From Isoetes taiwanensis (Eukaryota; Streptophyta; Lycopodiopsida; Isoetales; Isoetaceae): a stretch of DNA of 64,000 nt. The stretch lies in assembly GCA_021234155.1 (NCBI GenBank), contig JAJEKV010000114.1:1005654-1069653 (forward strand), given 5' to 3'. Both the position numbers and the translations under genes were made by a program. Position 1 is the first letter of the stretch, and every line of letters starts with the position of its first letter. Positions 49,491 to 59,688 of this stretch are shown here, one piece after another. Under the pieces are notes generated by a model, which did no database searches, was not told where the DNA came from, and saw only the letters and a list, made by a program, of their open reading frames with translations.

Positions 49491-51655
49491 TTTTTATACT
49501 AAAATTTTTTTGGGCCCTTTGGGCCCTAAAAAATACAAGTAGACATAAGAACATGTAAGACATGCAAAACATGTAGCAATATGTGTTATGTAAAATGTAG
49601 CATTAAGAATAAAAAGGAAATATAGTAATATGAAACTTGAGTAACTATAACAACACGTTCGTTGATTTGCGCCTCTTGAGCTTCGGCGACATCTTCTTGT
49701 GCAGGATGGTTTATCTCATACGTGATGCCGTCTGCTTGCATAACTCCCATTCGTGATGTTGAGCCTGAGCCTCGTTTGTTTCGTGTCATTCGTCTCATTG
49801 TAATAGCTGCAACTAATATCTACCATTAAAAAAACAACACAACGTTAGAAGAATAGTAAGATTAACACAAGCTTGTAATTCTAATTGCATATTAACTTAA
49901 GCAATGGTCAGCTTAAAGCATAATGGTGGATTTTGAGAGGACGGGTTACATTTTTTTTTTTCCAGGAATAAAGGATGGTTAGGAAGGGCGTGATTTCAAA
50001 GTTTAAAAAAAAAAAAAAAAAAAAAGCAAATTTGTTAGGGCAGGGTTAGGGTTTTCGACATGGCTTCTGATGGCCGGATTATCTTGAGCATGGTCGAATC
50101 TGGTGGATTGAGCTGCCAGCCAACTATCATGAAGCTTTATCTTGTTAGGGTCCCGGTTGTAAAATGCTGATTCTGGCAGGAGTCTCGGTTTGAAGAGTAA
50201 TACAATTGTGGATGTAATGCTAGATTTCGGAGTCCAGAAGTCCCGGATTTTGCTGTCCAGAAGTCCAGAAGTTTCGGAACATGCAGATTCTAATGCTAGG
50301 TGTAATGCTAGATTTCGGATTGGCCCTGCCATGCAGGTTTTTGCTGTCCAGAAGTCTCGGATTCAAGAAAAGGATTGGGTAAATGCTAAGCAGAGGGGAA
50401 GTTGAGGATGTTATGATGAATATGTAGCATTATAGATATAGTCAAAACTGCCAGATCTCTCTCCATCTGCACTTCACCATGCTAGAAATTTCCCTGCACG
50501 TTTCGAATCCTGAAAACCAACACCAAATAACACAACACTTTGTCTAGAATGTTTTAAGAAGATGAATATGTAGCATTATAACAGCCAAAACACAATAACA
50601 CCGTATCATGCATTGTTCCAATTTCTGCCATGAAAGATTCTCTGTAACATTTCTGCCATGAAAGATTCTCTGTGTTACAGAATGAAGAACGGATTCTCTT
50701 GTGAACGGATTCTCTTGTGAATGTTGGTTAGCCATGCTGATGCTATATTCCATGCTCATGCTATATTCCAAATAAGATTTAAACAGAAAACATTGTTAGC
50801 AAACAAAAGAGCACAAACTTCCATACCACAACTGTTGGATGAGGATAGAGGGAGACGGATCAACAGGACGGGTAATATCACCACAAGAGCTTCTGAGAGA
50901 ACAGCTAATATCACCACAAGAGCTTCTGAGAGAACAGAGCTTTGCTGGATTCATGCAAATGAATGAGGAGCTCAAAATAAGAACCGTTAGATTGTTAAAG
51001 CTAATCCACATCAACGCTCCAAAAAAGCCGCACTCTAGAAATACTATTTAGTATGGCCCAATGAATACACCACTGAAATCATAGGAAAACCATGCCAAAA
51101 AGCGTACAAAATCACAAAAGAAACCCCCTGTTATAATGCTACATATTGGACTAGGTTGTTAATTTGGGCTTGGAGTTAAATTGGAAAGATATGAACTATA
51201 TAAGGAAGAATTTGAACCAAAAAAGAAGAATTTGAAACTTAGAGGTTGTTTATGCAACACGAAAAGAAGAGATCGGTCCGGCTAATCAGTTGGATCATGA
51301 GCTATAAAACAAGAAGTAATGATCAAACTGTAGTATTCGGAGTTGTTAGTGGTTTTATTGCAGATCAAAGAAATCAAGCTTGTGCTCTCGGAGGATTTAG
51401 TCAAAGATGCTACAGTAAATGGGTCAGATCCAAATGAACAGTGTAATCTACATTGTAGAAATTTGAAGGTTCGAAATATTTCATGATTGGCATCTAATAT
51501 TGTTGACCATTGTTAAAATCAATAGTATTGCATTGAAGTGTTAGAAAATAAAAAATTTTCTAGTCTAAATTTCTTCACTTACAATTTCTGTAGTGGGTAA
51601 AAATCTTGCGACTATGGTGCATCAGCTGGTTTCTCTATTAGGGTTTAGAAGAACG
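49491..51655. other. Non-coding stretch with short tandem repeats
   Basis: Contains 33-bp units repeated twice near 50872-50937 (AATATCACCACAAGAGCTTC). Repeated CCAGAAGT / AGATTTCGG motifs lie near 50210-50350, and there is an A21 tract near 50006. No gene recognised. Confidence 0.4.
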
Positions 51656-51659
51656 GAAG

Positions 51660-52920
51660 GAAGGAAGTATATTTTAACGTCCAGGAGGCCAATTGGCCTA
51701 TGAGATGGTTACAGACATACAATATATCAGATAGTATCCAAACACAAAAGAAAACCACAAAAGCCCTATACAATGTGTCTCTACCACTGGGACGAGAAAA
51801 CCCCCCATGTGGGAGGAAAAACCCTTGTAGTAGGCGTTCAAATTCCCTATCTGGGCGCTCAAATTCCCTGTGCTATAAGGGACTCTCTGACAGTCGAGAC
51901 TTGCAGAATGTAGGATGCGAGACGTGCAACCATTGGCGAAGCCAGCAGTTGATGAATTGCTATCTCAGAGCATCTGAGATCGGCATGAGCGGCTCAGATG
52001 TGTGCATATGCCGGACACTCCTGTAGAGCATGGTGTTCATCTTCTACTATCTGCATGTGACAGCACTGGCATAATCTCTCATGCCAGGGGATTCCCTGCC
52101 CTCCATCCACACCCCAGCAGCCTGTCTCAATTCTGAGATGGTGGGACCCTGTTCTTATTGTAGCTATGGCTCTCCGTTTCTTGGTAGAGATGTGTGCCTT
52201 CAAATATTGGTGGGGGCCATGTTCAAACGACAGATTAATCTGCGTGTGGTAGTGCTCTATTTTGGGCTTTGCAAGAGTGGGCACATCCCACAGAGAGGCA
52301 GCAAAGTGCTCATTCAAATGCAGTCCTGTTCTGCGATATCCGGCATATCCATAATCTAACGATAGTCTATGGACCATCTTGCGAACCACCCCTTACAATG
52401 CTCCTGCCACACTCTCTTCAGTCGTTGCGGCCCTTGTGCCAATAACAGAGCCCGGGGAGGGAGACGTTGTGCATCCATTCTGTCAACCTTATGGAAATAC
52501 GCAAGGTGCCTGCGCATAGCAGAATGCTGCAAGGGCCAAAAGCCAGTCTCATACAGCAAAATTGGATAAGGCACCGTGTCCTTGACGCCTAGGCTGTATG
52601 TCAGGAAGGCCTTCTGTACCCTCTCTAGCTTATCCCAAGTGCTTTTGCTAATCGCTGGCCCCCAGACCTCTACCCCATACAACAATACCGGTTCAACGAG
52701 TGCTTGGAACAGGTGTGCTTTGCGTGCCCAATCGCAGAGATCTATTCTGTAACAGCTATTCTGCATTGCATACATGGCTTTCCATCCCGCGCTGACCCTT
52801 CTTTCTACACGGTCATCCCATAGCATGTTAGCCGAAAAATCGATTCCCAGATACTTAAAGGTCCTTACAACTTCCATCCTTTGTCCTCTGTAATAGAAGT
52901 CTGGGATATCATGCTGCGTA
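51660..52920 (-). mobile_element. LINE 3' fragment, minus strand
   Basis: The C-terminal RT region (FKYLGIDFSANMLW, GWKAMYAMQNSCYR, LAQGPQRLKRVWQEHC) runs into the Cys/His finger (CQCCHMQIVEDEHHALQECP). The frame shifts once near 52370. The 3' end carries a (TTCC)n-like tail near 51655-51665. It is related to the 16.8-kb LINE and 5'-truncated near 52920. Confidence 0.8.
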
Positions 52921-53084
52921 GACAGGATTTAGAGCAAATATGGTGGATTGGTAGTGGTGAGCGTTGGTTGGGACTGTTGTTCCGGCATCTGTGGCTTGCT
53001 ATGTCCTCAAAAATAATAAGGAGATGGAATTGGGTGTAACATTATAGTGGCAGAAGGAGCTGGGGAGAGCAATTTTCAATGAAT

Positions 53085-53665
53085 ATCGAAGATGCTTCTA
53101 CTTTGGATTTCAATATGTTTCCCACCCCGTATACCCACTTGAATGCGTAGGCACCAATGGCAGATAATGTCAGGTACAGGCCACAACATTCAGGAAGGAA
53201 ATTAGAGCATTCTTAGGTTGTGGATCTGCTCAAGGTTGTGGACTTGGAGCCTTACTTTGCAGAGAAGCTAGGAAATGAACTTTCTGTTGGCCACGCACAA
53301 AGAGTTGCTTTACCTCGGGCACTTGTTCCATATAAGATTTTGTGTTAACATGGGTTAGGCATTTTTATAGGTCCTCCTGCTTGATGAACCAACTAATGCA
53401 TTGGACCCAATGTCCTCCCAATATATAGAAGAATCAATTCTCCATTTGAGTAAAGAAATAGGCTTGACGATCGTGCGGGTCTCAAATAGCATGAAATAAA
53501 TTCAAAGGGTCGCAGATATAATTTTATATTCTAGTAAACGGCGAAATAGTAGAAGTTGTTAAGCCTGCTAAACTTTGTTCTGCATTTCACCCTTTGGCAC
53601 AAATGTTTTTAGCATCCAGCTGATTATATCAATGCAGCAGCTTGCTGATTCTTACTATCAAAGGG
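53085..53665 (+). pseudogene. ABC-transporter ATPase pseudogene (ABCI/STAR1-like)
   Basis: MADNVRYRPQ, a TAG stop, then VVDLLKVVDLEPYF and the signature-like LSVGHAQRVALPRAL (family LSxGQ). After an apparent intron ending TTTTTATAG at about 53370, Walker B LLLDEPTNALDP follows, then LTIVRVSNSMK. A frameshift precedes GEIVEVVKPAKL. The Walker A exon was not found. The gene stops about 40 bp before the LTR at 53703, so the retrotransposon landed just behind it. Family call from remembered motifs. Confidence 0.65.
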
Positions 53666-53702
53666 CTTTGGCAAATAGTATAAGAGCGGCACAAATGGGG
53701 AG

Positions 53703-55249
53703 TGTGACGTTCCAGCACAGTATACGGTCCCAGAACATATATTGTACTGCCTCGTCACGCGTACACGCCACTCTGACCGACGTGTACGCCGACGGATAGC
53801 CAGGTAAGTAGCCCTAGGGGCAACTTGCTAGGTATGTTCATATGTTATTAATGTGCACATGTGCACATTAATGTGGGCACACCTTTCCATGTAGGCACAT
53901 TTTGCCACCTAGCCATTAAAGGCAAGTGGGGCCTTTCCAATTATCCCACATGGAAACCCTAGCCCTAACCCCCATGTCTATTTAGAGTAGGAAAACCCTA
54001 ACTTTCTAATTTCGTCCATAGGGTTTTAGAGCTCAGTTTTGGCTGCCCCAGGAGCCAAAACCGCCTCCCAGACGCTGCCCAAGCGAATCGCACCATTAGT
54101 TTCCCTGGATTCGATCAGCTCAGCAGGATGGTTGAACTCAGGTCAGGAGGAGCCACCCAAGGATCAGGTATTTGGTCAATTTAATAGCTTAAACCGTCTT
54201 CTAGTCATAGAATCAGTAGGTTTAGCCTATTAAATTGCCCATAGCAGCTATCTAGACCTCTAGATCCCAGACACTAACTAAAGAACCTAACTCTATGATA
54301 TAGATTAGATCTAGTTCTTTAGTTCTTCTGTGATGTATATGGACGATGTATCTCTGTGAACTCCTTGTATTGGGAAGGGGGGTAGAGGCCCTAAGGCTTA
54401 GTAGTTGATGCTCCTAGAGTAGCCTCTCTAGCACCCTGTAGATGCGGCCTGTGCACAAGAGCCCCACCTGGTTGTGGGTGAAGGGGCCAGACTGGCTTAT
54501 AAGGAGATTCGTGTCCTGACCCTTGAACGATCCCTCTGGTGTGTAAAGCCTACCAGGGATCACTGTGACTAGGTCTAATGGCTTGCCACTGCGTGTGGGC
54601 AAGGCATGGGCTCAACACTCGTGGGGTGGTGGTTATGACCTTCCAGTGAGTTCAAGTCGAATATGGGCAGTGGCCCTCTAGTCACCTTGAGTCAGCATGT
54701 AGATCTTTGGAAGGAGTGATCCCTACCTGCCCCATTGGAACTGGGGAGATGAAACCCAGGAGTAGCCCCCGTGGCTACGCATCCGGCAGGCTACAGTCAG
54801 GTCCCAACACTTTTCAACCTATTCTGCAAAGTGTGCACAGGAGGGGCGGATGGAGTGGACAACCCAATGCCATGTTCTTATGCCAGCCAAATCCATTGCC
54901 ATGAATTCTGTCTGCAATGAACTCTGGAGACCCAAGCCGTCAGTCATCCCCTTTGAGTCTGAGCCTTAGGTAGGATTCCCTATGTGATGTGCTGATCTTT
55001 GTCTATGCAGATATGTGGAGGACCATCCTTCGTGATGGTCATATGATGTTGTTGTATGTACTACTGACATGTATGTTTACGCTTCCGCAGCTAGGTAGGC
55101 CCTGAGGGAGACAGGGTAAATGACCCCTTCATTCTTCCCACTGGAACTCTTCAAGGTTGCAGGGCCCTATATTGGCGTGGAGCTGGTATGGGGAATGAAC
55201 TCCTGTTTGTATACGGTGAGTGCACCGTATATGAGTAGGGGACGTCACA
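53703..55249 (+). repeat. 5' LTR (1547 bp)
   Basis: Starts TGTGACGTTCC and ends GGGGACGTCACA, an inverted terminal match. The end is fixed by the primer site beginning at 55251. The same start occurs at 63227. A related old LTR is at 35419. Confidence 0.9.
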
Positions 55250-55250
55250 G

Positions 55251-55262
55251 TGGTATCAGAGC
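55251..55262 (+). promoter_or_regulatory. Primer-binding site, initiator Met-tRNA type
   Basis: TGGTATCAGAGC, one base after the LTR. This is the standard complement to the 3' end of plant initiator tRNA-Met used to prime minus-strand DNA synthesis. Confidence 0.9.
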
Positions 55263-55454
55263 AATGTTCTTGGAGACCAAGAGCAAAGCACTGGCCATGC
55301 TCCCAGTAGTACTAACTTGATAGGATCCTTAAGCCTCGAAAAGTGGGAAATTTTTTTTCTCATTTTTGTAGTTTATGCTAAGCTAGTAACAATTAAGAGA
55401 ATTGGAACTTAATAAGACTAAAAAGAATGAGCCAAAAATTTGCCAAGTGAGGTG

Positions 55455-55521
55455 GTCTCACAGCTCGCGCCTGGTCGAAGAACTAAACTTTAGTTTTTGA
55501 GCGAGGCGCAAGCTGTGAGAC
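55455..55521. repeat. Hairpin 1 (67 bp)
   Basis: Near-perfect inverted repeat. GTCTCACAGCT opens and AGCTGTGAGAC closes, with about 26 of 32 stem positions paired and a minimal loop inside ACTAAACTTTAGTT. It lies 200 bp after the primer site. Confidence 0.9.
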
Positions 55522-55645
55522 ATCGAGCCAAGATCACTTAAACATGATGAATTTGGGAAAAATAATGTGGTAAGGCTAGTTCTAAGATAGGAATTAATTA
55601 GAATAGCATGTTTTAATTACTTAAATTACTTAAAAATGTGTGAGA

Positions 55646-55723
55646 TCTCACAGCTCGCGCCTGGTCTAAAAACTAAACTTTAGTTTTCGAGCGAGGCGCG
55701 ACCTGCTTGGCGACCTGTGAGAC
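55646..55723. repeat. Hairpin 2 (78 bp, with internal insertion)
   Basis: Same repeat as hairpin 1. The right arm has an extra partial duplication (GCGACCTGCTTGGCGACCTG), which weakens the stem base. Confidence 0.85.
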
Positions 55724-55824
55724 CAATAAGTAGGAAAAGTCTGAAATAAGTATAAATTTTAATTAAGTAGGTGCTTTAGCATGTTAAATAGAGCAACTTG
55801 GATTTGACCTAAAATTTCCCAACC

Positions 55825-55833
55825 TATAAATAG
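55825..55833 (+). promoter_or_regulatory. TATA box upstream of the H3-like ORF
   Basis: TATAAATAG, 102 bp before the ATG at 55935, followed by a C-rich leader. This suggests the H3-like gene has its own core promoter inside the element rather than relying only on the LTR. Confidence 0.6.
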
Positions 55834-55934
55834 ATGTAGACCCCCCTTCATTTCCACGTCCCAGCCCTAGAAATCCGCTCTCCCGCACTTAGGCGATCTT
55901 TGGGCGCTGATATCCGATCGACGAACCGAAAAAC

Positions 55935-57206
55935 ATGGCCCGAACCAAACAGACCGCCAGGAAGCGTCGCCCAGGCGAAACCACCAGCGCCACAGACACT
56001 GACATCATTCGGCAGATGCTCCGTGAGAGGCTCGCGAAAGGGGGTCGTTCGCCTTCGAGCGATGAAGACACCTCAAGAGATCAAGATACATCTGATCTGA
56101 TTGATGTCTTCAATCAGCAGGTGGATCAGGATGAGGCCACATCACCAACCTCCATAGACGAGGAGACAAGGGAGGCGTACGAGGAAATAGAGAGGGAGAT
56201 TAGAGAGCAAGAAAGGGCAGAGGACCACTCTGATGCAGCAACAGAGATCCTCCAAGATGAAGAGGGGGCGGCACATCGGAAGAGGAGGAGGAAAGAGCAC
56301 CAAGAGCACAACGAGCCGAGACTTGAGCCGGCAGAGGAAGCAGATCTCGCGAAGTTCATCAGGAAGTATGAACGCCGGGAGAAAAAGAGGAAGAGGGAAG
56401 AGGAGGAACAGAAGGCGGCCGAAGAGAAGAGGAAGGCGAAGGGGAAATTCGTGGACGGCCCAAGGAAGCTGAAGGACGTCCCACCAAGAAGGAGGCCCAA
56501 CCCCAAGGTCGTCATCAAAGAGCGGCAAGCCGACCAACCTCCGAACCCCTCCGACGACTCCTCCGACGAGGACTTCAACCCTATCACTGAAGGTGGAAGT
56601 TTTTCTAAACCCCCAGGTGACGAGCAGGTAGTACCTGAGCAGCCAGCGTCTGAGCAGCCCCAGCAGGATCAAGTGTAGAAGCCCCCTGAGTACCCGGCTT
56701 GGGACAGGAAGAAACAGCCGCGGCCTGCCCGAGAAGCCTATGTCACAGACCGGGTCAAGATATACGAAAGGAAGATGAGGGAACACGAGGTGTATATGAA
56801 AAAGTGGGAGGCCTACAGTAAGTACTATGAAGAAAACAGGGTTGCATTCGTCGAGGGAGGGCGACCAACGAAGCAACAGACCTTAAAGCCGCCACCACCA
56901 AAGCCCAAGGCTCCCAAGCCGCCACCCAAGAGGAGAGCGCTGAGGGAGATTAGGCACTTCCAGCGCAGCTACGGTCTCCTAATCCCCCGTGCCCCCTTTG
57001 CTTGGCTAGTTCGGGAGGTGATGCAAGACTTCAGGACGGACTACAGGGTCACAGATGAGGCGCTGCTGGCAATGCAAGAAGCGGCTGAGGCAAAGACAGT
57101 GCAACACTTTGAAGACTCAACAGCTTGCACTGTTCACGCCAAATGGGTAACCCTCATGAGACAAGACATGCTTCTTGCGAGTCGCATTAAGGGAGAACGC
57201 CCTTAG
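55935..57206 (+). CDS. Histone H3-like protein with giant charged linker, encoded in a retrotransposon
   Basis: 424 codons with one in-frame TAG at codon 248 (56676-56678). Residues 2-10 are ARTKQTARK, exactly the first nine residues of mature H3, including Lys4 and Lys9. Residues about 11-332 are a Glu/Lys/Arg- and Pro-rich linker with KKRKREEEE and SDDSSDED patches. Residues 335-423 align without gaps to H3 positions 47-135, about 50 of 89 identical by my count against remembered H3. ALREIR, LVRE, QDF, QEAAEA, FED, HAK and GER are kept. Loop 1 has canonical length, so it is not CENH3-like. The dimer-interface Cys, His and Asp (H3 C110, H113, D123) remain. DNA-contacting Arg63, Arg69 and Arg116 are Pro, Trp and Trp. 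The role is unknown: a chromatin mimic, a reader recruiter or a cDNA-packaging protein. If the TAG is real, only the tail-bearing 247-residue half is made. Confidence 0.88.
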
Positions 57207-57350
57207 AACCTTTTGTAAATAATTAAAAATTTTGTAACATAGAGCAATTTTGTGTACTTTAATTGCATGAACTTGATTAATTAGGACAAGCTAGCAGGTT
57301 TTAGCTTTTATTTCAGCAAAATAGGACATTTGCAGACCGAAAGGCGTGAT

Positions 57351-57417
57351 GTCTCACAGCTCGCGCCTGGTCAAGAAACTAAACTTTAGTTTTTGAACGA
57401 GGCGCAAGCTGTGAGAC
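57351..57417. repeat. Hairpin 3 (67 bp)
   Basis: GTCTCACAGC ... GCTGTGAGAC. Same hairpin family as 1, 2 and 4, located 145 bp after the stop of the H3-like ORF. Confidence 0.92.
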
Positions 57418-57550
57418 CTTGCCCAAACTTGCCCAAAACAGTTCCAAATTGACCAAATAAGGGGTCAATTCTACCTGATTTGATGAGCCCATCATCCTTA
57501 CACCCTTAGTTCACCCAAATTGGACACGTTTTGATCAAAATGGGACTGAT

Positions 57551-57617
57551 GTCTCACAGCTCGCGCCTGGTCAAAGAACTAAACTTTAGTTTTTGAGCGA
57601 GGCGCAAGCTGTGAGAC
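57551..57617. repeat. Hairpin 4 (67 bp)
   Basis: Almost identical to hairpins 1 and 3. Spaced exactly 200 bp from hairpin 3; hairpins 1 and 2 are 191 bp apart. Confidence 0.92.
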
Positions 57618-57808
57618 CTCCTACCATTTCTTCACCAGAACTTGCCCAAGTGATCTTCAACCTGTTGTATAGCATCTTTAGGTAATCCAGCCACGCTCAA
57701 ACACTTGAACTAGTTTTCAAATTCCCATTTTGACCTCAGTATAGACTAGAATTGCCCAACCCCAGAAATTTTCAAAGTCATCCAAAAATTAGGGTTTTCC
57801 CATTTTTC

Positions 57809-57818
57809 TATAAATAAG
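57809..57818 (+). promoter_or_regulatory. TATA box upstream of ORF B
   Basis: TATAAATAAG about 95-120 bp before candidate starts of the next ORF (57905 or 57930). It repeats the arrangement seen before the H3-like ORF. Confidence 0.5.
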
Positions 57819-57904
57819 TCCCTCATTTCTCAAATAGCACCCTACAAGTCTGCTCCTGCCTTCTTAGCCGATTTTCCAACTCCCTGAGGCGCTCTTGCAA
57901 CCGT

Positions 57905-59401
57905 TTGATACCCTCTTCCGCATTTAACCAATGGCAACCTCTCGATTTTTCGATGGTACAGCGCCAACAATATGTTGCCGAGGCCGACATCGACCAAATT
58001 TTCCATGTCTTCGTGAAGGAGGTAGATGTCCAAGCAACTTTGCACGCAACCCCAGCTTACAAAGAGAGTCCCCGTCAATTCCAAGCTAGGGTAGAACCAG
58101 CATTAGTGCAACTCCCACCTTGCATAGGTTACTTTGTTCCTAGGCAATCCCTGCAAGCAGCCTTAGGCGATGTTCCAAACATTGCCAAGTACCTCACAAA
58201 CAAGGCCCACAAGACGCCTCGAGCCAATGGTTCTAACCGGCAATAGGACCAAATATTTCTTTTTAACACCGCCTTTGGCAATCTTTCTTACCCACCGCGT
58301 CGAAACACCGTGGGAGAAACCTCCATTCCTCCCATGGACGTGGACCCATTAGCCATAGCAGCAACAATAACTCCCTTACGCAATACCTAACAGAGCAGGA
58401 AGGAAAAGAAGAGGAGGACTTCGTAAGAAGAGGAATCGAAGAGGAGGAGGACTACGCCGAGCTCGACCCAACAGAAGAGCTGCAAGCGTAACAAGAGTGG
58501 CAAGACTTTGAAAGAAGCCGACAAACTCTTAGAGTCGCTGCCACTTTGGGCTAGGCATTACAAGCCTAGCCCCCATCATTATCAAGGGCTTAAGAGTTTT
58601 TGCTTCTAAGCGACATCCAAAACCTCCCGAGTGCGGGAAAGGAGTACCGACTGAAGAATTGCTGCACCAACTCCGGAACGAACGGACCTCGACGACTTCA
58701 TCGTCCCGAGGAACATCCGACGCCCCACTCCAAGTAAGGGAAGCCGACATTGCATACGGGGAGAGTCGACCTCCGACATCCAAGCCTACAGCAGCATCAG
58801 GCAGATTATGGAGGCAGACAAGGCCGCGGACACACTACCGACGGAGGAAGAGTTCCTTGCTTTACAGGAACAGATGGGGATCCGACACGCGACCTCGAAC
58901 ATCCTAACAGCAAGCTCTTCGGCAATGCCTCCTCGGGAGAGAAGAGGCGAGTTCGACCGAGAGAGCTTCAACAAATGAGACTACGTGGAGCCCATCACAA
59001 AGGGAGGTAGATGACTTTGGCGCGCATTACGAGCTGGATACCGAAAGTGGCCGAGGATCACCACGCAATCCATTGTGTCGCTATGGGTATTATCCCCGCC
59101 GATGGATGGAAGAATAGCGGTAATTCACCGCAAATTCACCCCCAGAGGTGAGGAAGGAGTATTGATGGTAATTGCGCTCTCAGGATTTGGCCGGCATGCG
59201 CGGTTACCCCTTAACACCGAGTATGCCATCCTGGTGAAGAGAGCGGTAGCACTCGATGTTTTCGACTTCGCCATACCTTACAGGCGGCATGGAAGACTGG
59301 CGGTAACCGCAGCTTATACCTCCGACCGCAGAGTGGAAGACTTGGCGAGGGCTTTGCAGGGTGGATCTTCAGTCAACGTCCTTAGGAACTTGGGTCATTA
59401 A
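57905..59401 (+). pseudogene. ORF B, decayed second accessory ORF of the element
   Basis: Protein-like blocks in order, across changing frames: 57905-58245 (VAEADIDQIFHVFVKEVDVQ, then VPRQSLQAALGDVPNIAKYL); a TAG; 58246-58388 (DVDPLAIAATITPL); 58390-58490 (acidic, EEEDFVRRGIEEEEDYAELD); about 58660-58978 (SIRQIMEADKAADTLPTEEE, FLALQEQMGIRHATSNILTA); and 59075-59401 (IAVIHRKFTPRGEEGVLMVI ... RRVEDLARALQGG). The original protein would be near 490 residues. I recognise no family. It lacks a histone fold. It shares the two-hairpin plus TATA layout with the H3-like gene. Confidence 0.5.
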
Positions 59402-59688
59402 GGGGAAAACCCAAGTGAAAAAGTTCCTAGAGGATAATCCATCCTACCGGCGGCATCAAGAATACTTAGCAATCTTGATCCCAGAACTTTTAAATTTTGT
59501 ATTAGCATATTATAAAACATGAATATAATTTCTTTTGCAGCTTAAATGTTTTGTGATGTATTGTGCGCCACAACTATATCAACAAACATAAATAATGCAA
59601 GAGAACAAGTAAAACTAACCATATAGCCATGAACTACTTGTGTATGCAGCTAGAGGCCTAGGCTCAGGGGAACGACAACACCGAACAT

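Noticed and set aside
56126-56876. Long minus-strand frames opposite the H3-like ORF
   Set aside because: Antisense shadows of the Lys/Glu-rich linker; Leu/Phe/Ser-rich and without family signal.
56938-57203. H3-like fold as a centromeric H3 (CENH3)
   Set aside because: Loop 1 has canonical H3 length without the CENH3 insertion, and the N-terminus matches canonical H3.
57351-57617. Hairpins after the H3-like ORF as histone mRNA 3' stem-loops
   Set aside because: Sequence and size do not match the short metazoan/algal histone stem-loop, and the same hairpins also occur upstream of the ORF.
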